A DNA stretch of 64,000 bases from Eubacteriales bacterium SKADARSKE-1 (GCA_030920305.1 JARLUB010000002.1:62001-126000), one strand, 5' to 3'. Shown: positions 8,426-18,282, numbered from the stretch's first letter. Translations and numbers: made by a program. The notes: generated by a model not told the origin, from the letters alone.

Positions 8426-10279
8426 ATGGCAAAAACAATAGGAATTGATTTAGGAACAACAAATTCATGTGTAGCAGTTATAGAAGGCGGAGAACCTGTA
8501 GTTATAGCAAATGCAGAAGGTGCAAGGACTACACCATCAATAGTTGCTTTTTCAAAAAATGGTGAAAGATTAGTGGGCCAGGTTGCAAAACGTCAGGCAA
8601 TAACAAACCCTGAACGCACTGTAACTTCTATTAAAAGAGAGATGGGTTCTAATTATAAAGTCAAAATTGATGATAAAAGTTTCTCACCAGAAGAAATTTC
8701 TGCTATGATTCTTCAAAAATTAAAATCTGATGCTGAAAGTTACTTAGGAGACACAGTAACAGAAGCTGTTATTACCGTGCCAGCTTATTTTACTGATGCA
8801 CAACGCCAAGCTACAAAAGATGCTGGAAAAATAGCAGGTCTTACAGTTAAGCGTATAATAAACGAACCAACAGCAGCTGCACTCTCTTATGGAATAGATA
8901 AAGAAAATGATCAAAAAGTAATGGTTTACGACTTGGGTGGAGGAACTTTTGATGTCTCTATAATTGAAATGGGAGACGGAGTACAAGAAGTTTTAGCAAC
9001 AGCTGGAAACAACAGGTTAGGTGGCGACGATTTTGACCAGAGAGTAATTGACTGGATGGCATCTTCATTTAAGGCAGATAACGGTATTGACTTAAAGAAT
9101 GATAAAATGGCAATGCAGAGATTAAAAGAAGCGGCAGAAAAAGCTAAGATTGAACTTTCTGGAGTTACTTCAACAGCTATTAACTTGCCCTTTATAACTG
9201 CAGATGCTACAGGCCCTAAACACCTTGACTTAACCCTAACTAGAGCAAAATTTAACGAACTTACAAAAGATTTGGTAGAAAAAACGATGGGACCAGTTCG
9301 CCAGGCTTTGGCTGACTCTAAACTTGGAATTAACCAAATAGATAAAGTATTAATGGTTGGTGGTTCATCTAGAATCCCAGCGGTTCAAGAAGCGGTTAAA
9401 AGCTTAACCGGTAAAGACCCATTTAAAGGGATTAACCCTGACGAATGTGTAGCTATGGGAGCAGCGCTTCAAGCTGGAGTTTTGGGTGGCGAAGTTCAAG
9501 GTTTGCTTCTTTTAGATGTTACACCCCTATCCCTTGGCGTTGAGACAATGGGCGGCGTTATGACTAAAATCATTGATAGAAATACAACTATACCAACCAA
9601 GAAAAGCCAAATTTTTTCAACTGCGGCTGACGGCCAAACTCAGGTTGAAATTAATGTTCTTCAAGGAGAAAGAGAATTTGCGCGTGACAATAAACAGCTC
9701 GGCTTATTTACCTTAGCAGGTATTGCTCCAGCTATGCGTGGTGTACCGCAAATTGAAGTGAGTTTTGATATAGATGCTAATGGAATTGTTAACGTTCATG
9801 CTAAAGATTTAGGAACAGGTAAAGAACAAAAAATCACTATAGCTTCCAGCACAAACATGTCAAAAGATGAGATTGAAAATGCTGTTAAAAATGCTGAAAA
9901 GTTTGCAGCTGAAGATAAAAAGCACCGTGAAGAAGTTGATACTAAAAACGAAGCGGAAAACTTATGCTATGCGGTTGAAAAGCTTATTACTGAAAATGGT
10001 GATAAAATTGATTCTGGCGATAAAGATAAATTAAATGAGAAAGTTACAAAATTAAAAGAGACCATTTCCAGTGGAAACATTGATAACATAAAATCGGGTA
10101 CAGAGGATCTTCAAAAAACCATGTATGAAGTTTCAACAAAGCTTTATCAAAATGCAGCTGCACAACAACAAGCAGCAGGTGCGGCAGCACCAGGGGCTGA
10201 ACCAAATGCCCAAGCTGATAGTACCTCAGATGGTGGAAATGTATATGATGCTGATTTTAAAGATGTAGATAATAAATAA
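8426..10279 (+). CDS. dnaK: Chaperone DnaK (Hsp70)
   Basis: ATP-driven Hsp70 chaperone, 617 residues. The N-terminal nucleotide-binding domain begins [14 protein letters not shown] and contains [13 protein letters not shown] and the [12 protein letters not shown] phosphate loop. The substrate-binding domain follows from about 360 ([14 protein letters not shown]). The lid ends in an Ala/Gln-rich linker and a [10 protein letters not shown] tail. It starts at ATG 8426 with GGAGG at 8412-8416. It lies between grpE and dnaJ, but a 264 bp gap with two GC-rich hairpins separates it from dnaJ, so dnaJ expression may be partly uncoupled. Confidence 0.98.
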   Translation: MAKTIGIDLGTTNSCVAVIEGGEPVVIANAEGARTTPSIVAFSKNGERLVGQVAKRQAITNPERTVTSIKREMGSNYKVKIDDKSFSPEEISAMILQKLKSDAESYLGDTVTEAVITVPAYFTDAQRQATKDAGKIAGLTVKRIINEPTAAALSYGIDKENDQKVMVYDLGGGTFDVSIIEMGDGVQEVLATAGNNRLGGDDFDQRVIDWMASSFKADNGIDLKNDKMAMQRLKEAAEKAKIELSGVTSTAINLPFITADATGPKHLDLTLTRAKFNELTKDLVEKTMGPVRQALADSKLGINQIDKVLMVGGSSRIPAVQEAVKSLTGKDPFKGINPDECVAMGAALQAGVLGGEVQGLLLLDVTPLSLGVETMGGVMTKIIDRNTTIPTKKSQIFSTAADGQTQVEINVLQGEREFARDNKQLGLFTLAGIAPAMRGVPQIEVSFDIDANGIVNVHAKDLGTGKEQKITIASSTNMSKDEIENAVKNAEKFAAEDKKHREEVDTKNEAENLCYAVEKLITENGDKIDSGDKDKLNEKVTKLKETISSGNIDNIKSGTEDLQKTMYEVSTKLYQNAAAQQQAAGAAAPGAEPNAQADSTSDGGNVYDADFKDVDNK

Positions 10280-10367
10280 GACTATTTAAGTTGTTTGTAA
10301 CAGGTTTTAATAAAGGGTATTAGGTTAAATAATTTATTAAAAGGTTTAGACCATGAAGAAAGTTATT

Positions 10368-10406
10368 CCCCCGGTGCATAGCATCGGGGGACCAGCGTGA
10401 CGCTGG
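10368..10406 (+). repeat. Two adjacent GC-rich hairpins between dnaK and dnaJ
   Basis: Hairpin 1 pairs 10368-10377 (CCCCCGGTGC) with 10381-10390 (GCATCGGGGG) around a 3-nt loop with one G-U pair. Hairpin 2 pairs CCAGCG (10392-10397) with CGCTGG (10401-10406). No T-run follows, so they are not a classic terminator. The GC content stands out sharply from the flanks. They may be an mRNA processing or stability element, or a dispersed palindromic repeat. Confidence 0.6.
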
Positions 10407-10508
10407 ACCCATTTTGCGCTTGGGGCTAGTTTGTGAGCAGAATTCTTAATGCTTGCAAATTTACTATGGCATAAGCTGGATCTAACGCCATGCTTTACTT
10501 TTAATTTA

Positions 10509-10517
10509 TGATATAAT
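10509..10517 (+). promoter_or_regulatory. Extended -10 upstream of dnaJ
   Basis: TGATATAAT (10509-10517) is an extended -10 element 27 bp before the dnaJ start. No convincing -35 accompanies it. It could supply HrcA-independent transcription of dnaJ-prmA. Confidence 0.45.
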
Positions 10518-10543
10518 TGAAACAAAAGGGTGTGTAGTACGGT

Positions 10544-11719
10544 TTGGCAAATAATAAAAGGGACTTTTATGAGGTACTAGGAGTTCCTAAAACTGCATCT
10601 GATGATGAGATAAAAAAAGCTTATAGAAAACAGGCAAAAAAGTACCATCCTGACTTAAATTCAGGAGACAAAGAATCTGAAAAAAACTTTAAAGAAGTTA
10701 ATGAAGCTTACGAGGTTCTTTCTGACAAAAGTAAACGTGCTAATTACGATCAATTTGGCCATGCGGGAGTTGACCCAAACTATGGTGGTGGAGCTGCCGG
10801 GGGATATAGTTGGGGTGGCAGCCCTTTTGGCCAAGATATTGATTTAGGAGATATATTTAGTAGCTTTTTCGGCGGTGATTTTGCGGGGGGATTTGGAGGC
10901 TCACAAAGAAGAGCTAATCCAAACGCACCAAGGCGAGGCACAGATATTCAAACAACCATTAATATATCGTTTGAAGAGGCAGCTAAAGGTTGCAAAAAGG
11001 ATGTATCTTATAAAGTTGTTGATAATTGTAAGGAATGCGGTGGCTCTGGAGCACAAAAAGGAACAAACCCGAAAACGTGCCCAGTTTGTAATGGGGCGGG
11101 GCAAACGGTTGTTTCCCATAGGACGGCTTTTGGAGTAATGCAAACCTCTCGAACTTGTGATCGTTGCCATGGCAAGGGAAAGGTTGTAGAATCACCTTGT
11201 AAGGCATGTTCTGGAGCAGGACAGGTACAAACAACGAAAAAAATAGAAGTTAATATACCGGCAGGAATTGACGATGGCCAAATTTTAAATGTTGGTGGGC
11301 GCGGAAATGCCGGGAAAAATGCAGGGCCAAGTGGTGATTTGCATGTATATATAGATGTAAGACCACACTCGATTTTTAAAAGGCGTGGATTTGATGTTTA
11401 CTGTGACTTGCCAATAACATTTGTCCAAGCAGCTTTAGGTTCGGAAGTTACCGTACCAACACTTGATGGACGAGTAAGCTACCAAATACATGAAGGGACA
11501 CAGCCGGGAGATATTTTTAAGCTTAAAGGAAAAGGTATTGAGAGATTGGGTGGTCGTGGTCGCGGTGATCAATTTGTAAAAGTTGTTATTGAGGTTCCAA
11601 GAAATTTATCAAAGGAGCAAAAAGAGATTTTAAAAGATTTGGAAGAGCATGCAGATGAAAATAATTATCAAACTCGAAAAGGCTTTTTTGAAAAACTAAA
11701 AAATATGTTTGGAGACTGA
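10544..11719 (+). CDS. dnaJ: Co-chaperone DnaJ (Hsp40)
   Basis: Type I DnaJ, 391 residues, which delivers clients to DnaK and stimulates its ATPase. The J domain (about 5-68) contains the HPD tripeptide in [11 protein letters not shown] Gly/Phe-rich linker (about 75-115) follows. The zinc domain has all four CxxCxGxG repeats ([32 protein letters not shown]). The two C-terminal substrate-binding domains are complete. It starts at TTG 10544 with AAAGGG upstream, a modest ribosome binding site. prmA follows after 5 bp. Confidence 0.97.
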   Translation: MANNKRDFYEVLGVPKTASDDEIKKAYRKQAKKYHPDLNSGDKESEKNFKEVNEAYEVLSDKSKRANYDQFGHAGVDPNYGGGAAGGYSWGGSPFGQDIDLGDIFSSFFGGDFAGGFGGSQRRANPNAPRRGTDIQTTINISFEEAAKGCKKDVSYKVVDNCKECGGSGAQKGTNPKTCPVCNGAGQTVVSHRTAFGVMQTSRTCDRCHGKGKVVESPCKACSGAGQVQTTKKIEVNIPAGIDDGQILNVGGRGNAGKNAGPSGDLHVYIDVRPHSIFKRRGFDVYCDLPITFVQAALGSEVTVPTLDGRVSYQIHEGTQPGDIFKLKGKGIERLGGRGRGDQFVKVVIEVPRNLSKEQKEILKDLEEHADENNYQTRKGFFEKLKNMFGD

Positions 11720-11724
11720 TTTTA

Positions 11725-12645
11725 ATGGACTGGACTGAGATAAAGATAAAAGTAAAATCTGAAGACCTTGAAAAGGCAAGTAGTATATCCCATATGGTAG
11801 TACCATATGGGATATATATTGAGGACTATACAAAATTGGAAGAAGAGGTACAACAGATAGCACATATAAATTTAATAGATAAAGAACTGCTAAATAAGGA
11901 TAGGACACATGGCTTTGTTCATGTTTATATAAGTCCAGAAAAAAATCCAAATGAAGCAGTTTCTTTTATTAAGGAGAGATTTTCTGGTGAAAAAATAGAA
12001 AATGAAATTTTTATTTCTAGTTGTAAAATAGAGGACTGGATCAATAATTGGAAAAAGTATTTTAAACCTACAGCTATTGGCGAAAAACTTTTAATTTGTC
12101 CTGCTTGGGAAGAAAAATTTAATCCTGGAAATCGAAGGGTTTTAAAAATAGAACCAGGCCTAGCTTTTGGAACAGGTACGCATGAAACTACAAGACTTTG
12201 TTTAGAGCTTTTAGAAAGTTATGTTACAAAAGATTCTAAAGTTTTAGATATTGGTTGTGGTAGTGGTATACTTTCTATAGCAGCATTATTGTTAGGTGCA
12301 AAGTCTGCTGTTGGGGTGGACATAGACGCTGTGGCAGTAAAAACAGCAGTTGAGAATGCTAGCATTAATAAGTTAGAAAATAAATTTTTAGGTGTTTGCG
12401 GTAATTTAACTAATGAGATAAATGACAAATTTGATATAGTTGTTGCCAATATTGTTGCCGATGTTTTAATAAAATTAAATTGTGATATAAAAAAATTTAT
12501 GAAACCGAATGCGGTTTATATAATTAGCGGAATTATAGATATAAGAGAGACTGACCTGTTAGAAGTTTTGCCAAAAGACCTTGAAGTTATAAAAAGAAAA
12601 GTACAAAATAATTGGGTGGCTTTGGTTCTAAAATTAAAAAATTAA
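11725..12645 (+). CDS. prmA: Ribosomal protein L11 methyltransferase PrmA
   Basis: A SAM-dependent methyltransferase that trimethylates ribosomal protein L11, 306 residues. The N-terminal substrate-recognition domain has the clostridial-type MVVPYGIYIEDY segment. The catalytic domain carries FGTGTHETTRLCLELL, the SAM-binding DIGCGSGILSIAAL (motif I) and VVANIVADVL (the NPPY-equivalent region). It starts at ATG 11725, five bases after dnaJ, the usual dnaJ-prmA pair. A 33 bp perfect palindrome lies within its first 100 bp of coding sequence. Confidence 0.95.
   Translation: MDWTEIKIKVKSEDLEKASSISHMVVPYGIYIEDYTKLEEEVQQIAHINLIDKELLNKDRTHGFVHVYISPEKNPNEAVSFIKERFSGEKIENEIFISSCKIEDWINNWKKYFKPTAIGEKLLICPAWEEKFNPGNRRVLKIEPGLAFGTGTHETTRLCLELLESYVTKDSKVLDIGCGSGILSIAALLLGAKSAVGVDIDAVAVKTAVENASINKLENKFLGVCGNLTNEINDKFDIVVANIVADVLIKLNCDIKKFMKPNAVYIISGIIDIRETDLLEVLPKDLEVIKRKVQNNWVALVLKLKN
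11784..11816 (+). repeat. 33-bp perfect palindrome inside prmA
   Basis: Arms of 16 bp (11784-11799 and 11801-11816) flank a single central G. The left arm reads TATATCCCATATGGTA and the right arm is its exact reverse complement. The same bases encode a conserved family segment (HMVVPYGIYI), so coding constraint may account for part of the symmetry. Confidence 0.85.
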
Positions 12646-12843
12646 AATGATTTTTGAGTTTACTTTACTGAAAATAGTTAAAAAATATAAAAGTGTGAGA
12701 CTTGTTAGTTTTGAGCTATAATAATGTTTTTTTGATAGATATTCCATTTTGTCGATTAATGTGATAAAATGTTACTATATTATTTACGCAAAGGATATTT
12801 ATGTTACAAAAATCTTATAAAAAAGAAAGGTAGGTTTAAAACT

Positions 12844-14142
12844 ATGGCAGAGAAAAATTTAAAAAGCTTATTGTCAATTGGGGTAAGTCTATGTATGCTT
12901 TTGGGGATGTTTACGGTAGGTACAATGGCGATGGAACCGGGAGATAGTGAGGAGACTCCAATTTTCATTAAGTCAAAATTAGATTTTGAGACTTTTGCAC
13001 AGGAAGTTAATGAAGGTGAAAGTTTTGAGGGAAAATATGTAAAACTCTCCAATGATATTTACTTAAATGCCAATGATTCTTTAAATGGTAAACCTATAAC
13101 ATGGAATCCTGTAGGATTTTGTTTTCTTAATGAGAATAATGGAAAAATTTCAGATAATTCAAAATCTTTTAAAGGAACTTTTGATGGAAATGGATTTTCA
13201 ATAATTTGTAATATAGACGAATTTGTAAAAAATGATGGGACGGATAAAACCGGGGCAATTTTTGGATATGTTGGAAAACATGGTGTTTTAAAAAATTTGG
13301 GTATTAGGGGTATAATTTCTGGAGAAAAGATTCAAGCTAGCGTATCTGCTCTTTGTGATGTGAATTGTGGAACTTTAGAAAATTGTAAAGCAAGAGCCAC
13401 TGTTAAAGGAGTTTATGGAGCAAGCGGGTTAGCTTTTATTAACTGTGGAACAATAAGAAAATGTGAGGTTAATGGAAAGATTTTATCTAGGGACTTAAAT
13501 TGTGCCGGTATTTGTAGTACAAATTACGGGGAAGTAGATTCTTGTAAAGTTCATGCACTTTTAGCAAATTGTCAGAATGGTGGAATAGCTGGAGACAATA
13601 ATTATTTAACACCAGAGACAGGTGGAATAGCATCATTTAATTATGGTAAAATAACCAATTGCTTTGTAAATTCTTATATTTCAAATAAAAATATAGAAAC
13701 TCTTAAAAATTATGAGATTTATTTAAAACAAAAAAGCGATGGAAAGAACGCTTACATAGGCTGTGCGGGTGGTATCGTTTCTACAAATAATGGGCTTATA
13801 GAAAATTGTAAATTTACCGGTTCTGTAAATTCCTATGAAGTTGGAGGAATTGTTGGAATAAATTATGAAATTGTAAGGTCTTGTGAAACAGACTGTCATA
13901 TGATGGGTGCTATAATAGGTGGAATAGCCGCACAGAATATCTTGGGCGATAAGGATTATTCAGGTGAGCTGGTGTTAGATCATCAGGGAGGATATATAGC
14001 TAACTGCAATTCAAAGTCAGATATTAAATCCTTATTTTTGATGGGGGATATTGTTTGTACTGATTACTGGGAAGATAGCCATGCAACCGTAGAAAATTGT
14101 ACTGCTTCTTCAAAAGTTGTATATTTGCAAGAAACAAATTAA
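12844..14142 (+). CDS. Secreted GLUG-repeat surface protein
   Basis: A 432-residue exported protein with a signal peptide at about 1-30 (cleavage after GTMA). The body is made of beta-helix-like repeats of the GLUG type: a hydrophobic G-x-I/V-G-x-N/A element followed by G-x-I-x-N/S-C, for example NCGTLENCKA, NCGTIRKCEV, NYGKITNCFV and NNGLIENCKF. Such repeats occur in bacterial adhesins and IgA-protease-like surface proteins. Many repeats carry one Cys at the same place, so disulfide laddering is possible if the exterior is oxidising. I chose ATG 12844 because the signal peptide begins there. An upstream in-frame ATG at 12769 lies within the promoter region. No anchor motif is visible. Confidence 0.75.
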   Translation: MAEKNLKSLLSIGVSLCMLLGMFTVGTMAMEPGDSEETPIFIKSKLDFETFAQEVNEGESFEGKYVKLSNDIYLNANDSLNGKPITWNPVGFCFLNENNGKISDNSKSFKGTFDGNGFSIICNIDEFVKNDGTDKTGAIFGYVGKHGVLKNLGIRGIISGEKIQASVSALCDVNCGTLENCKARATVKGVYGASGLAFINCGTIRKCEVNGKILSRDLNCAGICSTNYGEVDSCKVHALLANCQNGGIAGDNNYLTPETGGIASFNYGKITNCFVNSYISNKNIETLKNYEIYLKQKSDGKNAYIGCAGGIVSTNNGLIENCKFTGSVNSYEVGGIVGINYEIVRSCETDCHMMGAIIGGIAAQNILGDKDYSGELVLDHQGGYIANCNSKSDIKSLFLMGDIVCTDYWEDSHATVENCTASSKVVYLQETN

Positions 14143-14170
14143 AATAAAGTTTTAAACTCGTGTTATGTCA

Positions 14171-14213
14171 AACGTGCAGCTTTATAATAATTTATTTAGC
14201 TGCGCGTTTTTTA
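14171..14213 (+). terminator. Rho-independent terminator after GLUG protein gene
   Basis: The 10 bp stem 14172-14181 / 14198-14207 (ACGTGCAGCT with AGCTGCGCGT, one G-U) is followed by a T-run at 14207-14212. Confidence 0.8.
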
Positions 14214-14363
14214 TTTTATCTTTTAGTTTATACAACTAAATTACTTGAAAATAAGCTAAAATAGAGTTGCCAAATAAGCTGCATGTAGAGGTTTTGTGCG
14301 TACCGACGGTTATGCTTAAATTTTATTAAAAACTTTTAAAAAGCTGTTTATAATTATTAACTT

Positions 14364-14409
14364 AAAACATAAAAATCAACACTTATTTCAGTGTTGATTT
14401 TTATGTTTT
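14364..14409 (-). terminator. Terminator of the AAA+ gene (bidirectional stem)
   Basis: A perfect 19 bp stem (14364-14382 with 14391-14409) around an 8-nt loop has A and T tracts at its ends. It lies 12 bp past the stop of the minus-strand AAA+ gene and can act in both directions. Confidence 0.85.
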
Positions 14410-14421
14410 GCAGGCGGTATA

Positions 14422-15936
14422 TTAGTTAATAGAAATCTTATCTAAATTTAAATAAAAACTAACAACGGCATCGTGTTTATTAGTATTTTTGTTTTTTAAC
14501 TTAAAATTAATTAACTCTGCACACAATTGTTCTAAATATTCATTTACACTACGAGCACCTTTTATTTTTGTGGTACATTGTTTTGCAATTTCTTCTATAG
14601 TAGCAGGGGTTATAGTTAGTTTTATTTTGTACTCATCATTGCAGTATTTAATAAATTCATTAAACTTAGTTGTGATTATTGTCCGATAATCTTCATCGGT
14701 TAATGGTGAAAATTCAATCAAAGTAAATCTGTTTAATAAAGATTGATCTCTTTTTACTAGTGTTCTTGCCGCAGATTTATCGGATAAGTCAACTTTGTTT
14801 TCTTGGCGACCGAGTGCGACTCCGTTTGTTAAGCTTTCTTTACTTTCGTTAGTTGTCATAATAATAACAGTGTTTGAAAAATCTAATTTTTGATCGTCAA
14901 TTATAGCGTAACCTCTGTCTAAAATTTGACGTAAAAATTCATCAATTGTAGCATGGGGGTCAAAATTTCTCATTTTATCAATTTCTTCTATTAAAAGAAC
15001 AGTGTTAGGGTTAGTCATTATTTGAGCTGCTAGTGGAGATGTTTTCGTAAGTTTTTCTCCTTTTGTGCCTACAGTTTCAATTTTTCCAAATATTTGTTCT
15101 ATAGGGGACTTATTATTATCAATTTTTATCATTGAAGGGTTTATGACAATAGGTTCGCTTGTCCCACATAATGATTTTGCAATTATGTTGGCAGATTCAG
15201 ATTTACCAACACCGGAGTCTCCATATAAACATAAAACACAGTTTGTAGCGGGTTTCTTTCCAGAGATTCTGGCTCGTTTCTTTTCTTCTTGAAATGAAGC
15301 GATCTTTTGTATCATAGCTTCTTTAGCCTCTTTTTGGCCCACTATAACTCTTAAGTTGTCATTAAGAATTTCTATTATTTTCTCAGGGTTGTTTTGCATT
15401 TTTCTAAAAGAAACATTAAAGTATGAGGACACTTTATTATAAAGCCTATTACCAAAATTGAAAATTGCTCCGAAAATGCCTATGCTTTTAGATGCTATAA
15501 GTAAAGAAAATAACGTTAAAAGTATAGTTGCCATTTTATTAGGATCAATTTTTTCAGCAAATTCTGACCATTTTAATCCTGCTGCTTGAGCAGTATGACT
15601 TAACACTTCATTAGTTAAACTAAGTAATGCCCTTGAAGACGCATTTGGAAAAATTTTAGGAAAAAGTTCATGTATATCTGAGTATGATAAGCCAAAACCT
15701 TTAAGTTTTTGCACCCATTTAAACCGCTCCTCGTTGCAAGTGTCTTCGTCATAATTTTGCTGGACGGCCCCATAGTAACTCTTTGAGGTATATGTTTTTG
15801 TAAAATCACAGCTGTCGTAAGCTTTTTCATCAAATACATATTCGGGTTTAAAATTAATTTCTGCGTTTACACTTATTCCTATGGTGCCTTGAAGTAACAA
15901 GATTAGTGCTATAAATAATGATAGAATTTTTTTCAT
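14422..15936 (-). CDS. AAA+ ATPase with N-terminal signal peptide and membrane segment
   Basis: A 504-residue Clp/torsin-like AAA+ ATPase. Residues 1-26 look like a Sec signal peptide (SVNA before EIN). A roughly 105-residue domain with two cysteines follows, then a hydrophobic segment at about 136-160. The AAA+ module starts near IVGQKEAKEAMI (198-209) and has Walker A GDSGVGKS (239-246), Walker B VLLIEEID (313-320), sensor-1 Asn in TTNES (363), an Arg finger in LLNRF (403) and sensor-2 GAR (460-462), so it looks active. If the 136-160 segment crosses the membrane, the ATPase faces the cytoplasm, as in FtsH. The basic residues after it favour this. If not, the whole ATPase is exported, as with torsins. 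GGAGGA at 15942-15947 supports the start. Confidence 0.82.
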   Translation of the reverse strand: MKKILSLFIALILLLQGTIGISVNAEINFKPEYVFDEKAYDSCDFTKTYTSKSYYGAVQQNYDEDTCNEERFKWVQKLKGFGLSYSDIHELFPKIFPNASSRALLSLTNEVLSHTAQAAGLKWSEFAEKIDPNKMATILLTLFSLLIASKSIGIFGAIFNFGNRLYNKVSSYFNVSFRKMQNNPEKIIEILNDNLRVIVGQKEAKEAMIQKIASFQEEKKRARISGKKPATNCVLCLYGDSGVGKSESANIIAKSLCGTSEPIVINPSMIKIDNNKSPIEQIFGKIETVGTKGEKLTKTSPLAAQIMTNPNTVLLIEEIDKMRNFDPHATIDEFLRQILDRGYAIIDDQKLDFSNTVIIMTTNESKESLTNGVALGRQENKVDLSDKSAARTLVKRDQSLLNRFTLIEFSPLTDEDYRTIITTKFNEFIKYCNDEYKIKLTITPATIEEIAKQCTTKIKGARSVNEYLEQLCAELINFKLKNKNTNKHDAVVSFYLNLDKISIN

Positions 15937-16453
15937 TAAAATCCTCCGTAAAAATTATAAGTCTATAATTATTTTAGCATAATAAACCTTTTTTGTAAAT
16001 ATTATTGTAACAATAAAACAAAAGTTTTGTGAATAAGAACATAATATTTTTTAAAAACAGTATTTTTTGTTGAATTTATAATACAAATTCTCTTTAGTAA
16101 AAATTTACCTTTGATTTGAAAAAAGTTAGAACAACTTCTGACCTATAATTACACACTTGTTCATTAGAACCCTTTCCAAACTAAGATAATAAATTAAAAT
16201 TATAAGCACAACAAATTACACCGAAGAGAAAAGTGCTTTTTAACTTTTTATATTTAAAATAAGGTTTGAGATCACATAACTTTATAGTATTAAAATACGT
16301 TTTGTATTCACATGAATATTGCAGTGTCAAAAAACATTTATTTAGCCAACAGTTTGTTTTTTCTTTTCTATAGCTATTTTCTTTGCTCAAAAATTTTAAA
16401 TGATATATAATTATGTAAGGTAAATTATATATGGCAAAAGGAGTTTTATAATA
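15937..16453. other. 517-bp AT-rich intergenic region
   Basis: Divergent spacer between the AAA+ gene and the M24 peptidase gene. It holds the promoter at 16383-16411. A 69-codon reading frame at 16181-16390 on the minus strand has no ribosome binding site and no recognisable features. I saw no RNA gene or repeat. Confidence 0.6.
16383..16411 (+). promoter_or_regulatory. Sigma-A promoter of M24 peptidase gene
   Basis: TTGCTC (16383-16388), a 17 bp spacer and TATAAT (16406-16411) lie 42 bp upstream of the start codon. Confidence 0.6.
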
Positions 16454-17545
16454 ATGCTACAAAGAATATCTAGATTTATTGATACGATGCCATTGGCGGA
16501 TAATGGTATAAAAATTGATGCAGCACTTATAAGTTCTCAAACGAATAGATTATATTTTTCAGGTTTTAAATCATCGGATGGCTTGGTTTTTATACTTAGA
16601 GGACAAGCTTATTTGTTGGTGGATTTTAGGTATTATGAATTAGCGCTTAAAACAGTATCTGGTTTAAAAGTGGTTTTAGTGGATACATTTTCAGAAACTT
16701 TAAAAAGTTTAATACGGCATCATAAAATAAATGGTATTTTACTTGAAAATGAATCTTTGACTTTGAAAAAAGCTGATCTTTTTCAAAAGATATTTGAATC
16801 GGTTGGAGCTACTGAAATAAGAAACGACACTTTAGATAATATTATTTTAGATATGCGAAAAATAAAAACTCCGGATGAAATAAAAAGAATAGGTAATGCA
16901 CAGAAAATATCTGAGCTTTCTTTTAATTATATTTTAACAAAAATAAAAAATGGGGCGCGAGAATGTGATTTAGCGCTAGATCTAGAGTTTTTTATGAGGA
17001 AAAACGGAGCTACTTGCGTAGCTTTTGATTTGATAGTTATAAGTGGGAAAAACACATCAATGCCACATGGAGTTCCTACCATGAAACAGATAGAAGATGG
17101 TGATTTTATAACAATTGATATGGGTGCTGTCTTTGAAGGGTACAATAGCGACATGACAAGAACTGTTGCGTTGGGGCATGTGAGTGATAAGCAAAAAAGT
17201 GTTTATAATACAGTACTTCAAGCACAAATGTTAACACTTTCTAATGTTAAGGCAGGGGTTAGCTGCTATGAATTAGATAAAATTGCAAGAGATGTTATTG
17301 ATAAAAGCCCTTATAAAGGAACTTTTGGTCATGCTTTGGGGCATGGAGTAGGGCTTGAAGTACATGAAATTCCAGTTATATCATTAAAAAATGAAGAACT
17401 TTTGGAAGATTCTATGGTTATTACAGTTGAACCTGGTATATACTTGAAAAATGAGTTTGGTGTTAGAATTGAGGACATGGTTGTTGTAGAGAAAAATGGG
17501 TGTCATAATTTAACTAATATTTCTAAAGATTTAATAATTCTTTAA
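16454..17545 (+). CDS. M24-family aminopeptidase P / Xaa-Pro peptidase
   Basis: A 363-residue metallopeptidase of the M24 (pita-bread) family, predicted to cleave Xaa-Pro peptides in the cytoplasm. The creatinase-like N-terminal domain covers about 1-130. The catalytic domain shows the five metal ligands in order: two Asp in ITIDMGAVFEGYNSDMTRT, His in LGHGVGLEVHE, Glu in VEPGIYL and Glu in VRIEDMV. It starts at ATG 16454 with AAAGGAG upstream. It precedes efp, a common arrangement in Firmicutes. Exact substrate preference (PepQ versus PepP/YpdF) cannot be read from sequence. Confidence 0.92.
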   Translation: MLQRISRFIDTMPLADNGIKIDAALISSQTNRLYFSGFKSSDGLVFILRGQAYLLVDFRYYELALKTVSGLKVVLVDTFSETLKSLIRHHKINGILLENESLTLKKADLFQKIFESVGATEIRNDTLDNIILDMRKIKTPDEIKRIGNAQKISELSFNYILTKIKNGARECDLALDLEFFMRKNGATCVAFDLIVISGKNTSMPHGVPTMKQIEDGDFITIDMGAVFEGYNSDMTRTVALGHVSDKQKSVYNTVLQAQMLTLSNVKAGVSCYELDKIARDVIDKSPYKGTFGHALGHGVGLEVHEIPVISLKNEELLEDSMVITVEPGIYLKNEFGVRIEDMVVVEKNGCHNLTNISKDLIIL

Positions 17546-17561
17546 CCCATAAATGTTTTAC

Positions 17562-17590
17562 TTGAAAAGTTTTTCTATTTAAGATAAAAT
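17562..17590 (+). promoter_or_regulatory. Sigma-A promoter of efp
   Basis: TTGAAA (17562-17567), a 17 bp spacer and TAAAAT (17585-17590) stand 36 bp before the efp start, so efp has its own promoter despite following the peptidase gene closely. Confidence 0.65.
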
Positions 17591-17625
17591 TGTCTAGTAG
17601 ATAATTTTATTTGGAGGAAAAATAT

Positions 17626-18183
17626 ATGATATCAGCGGGAGACTTTAGAAACGGTGTAACCTTTGAAATGGATGGCAATGTATATTGTATAGTGGAATTT
17701 CAACACGTTAAACCTGGAAAAGGCGCTGCTTTTGTTCGAGCAAAAATTAGAAATGTTATAACAGGATCTGTGGTTGAAAGAACTTTTAATCCAAATGATA
17801 AATATCCTCCGGCATTTATTGAACGCAGAGATATGCAATATTTGTACAGTGATGGAGATCTTTACTATTTTATGGATCTTGAAAACTATGAACAACTTCC
17901 TGTAAATGGCAATATTTTAGGGGATAATTTTAAGTTTGTAAAGGAAAATATGATTTGTAAGGTATTATCATACAAAGGAAATGTCTTTGGGGTTGAACCA
18001 CCGTTTTTTGTAGAACTTGAGGTAACTGAAACTGACCCAGGCTTTCGTGGAGATACAGCAACTAATGTGACCAAACCAGCAACGCTTGAAACAGGTGCTC
18101 AAATAAGAGTTCCTTTATTTATTGATCAGGGTGAAATAATAAAAATTGACACTAGAACTGGTGAATATATGGAGCGAGCGTAG
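17626..18183 (+). CDS. efp: Translation elongation factor P
   Basis: EF-P (185 residues) relieves ribosome stalling at polyproline motifs. The N-terminal KOW-like domain has the tip loop [12 protein letters not shown] with the modifiable Lys at position 32. Two OB domains follow, ending in the signature [21 protein letters not shown] place the start at ATG 17626 ([10 protein letters not shown]) because GGAGG is at 17613-17617. An in-frame TTG at 17611 overlaps that ribosome binding site. Confidence 0.97.
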   Translation: MISAGDFRNGVTFEMDGNVYCIVEFQHVKPGKGAAFVRAKIRNVITGSVVERTFNPNDKYPPAFIERRDMQYLYSDGDLYYFMDLENYEQLPVNGNILGDNFKFVKENMICKVLSYKGNVFGVEPPFFVELEVTETDPGFRGDTATNVTKPATLETGAQIRVPLFIDQGEIIKIDTRTGEYMERA

Positions 18184-18282
18184 TATTAAATTTAGCTTAG
18201 TACTAATTTTATCTGAAAATTTTCAGTCTTTAGGAAAATTAGTATGTATAATTAAAAAATATTTTTAAGGAGGAACAAATTT

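Noticed and set aside
10280-10543. tRNA or small RNA gene between dnaK and dnaJ
   Set aside because: Two hairpins are present, but no cloverleaf or CCA end could be folded by eye.
16181-16390. 69-codon minus-strand reading frame
   Set aside because: TTG start without ribosome binding site, no recognisable composition, in an AT-rich spacer. Treated as chance.
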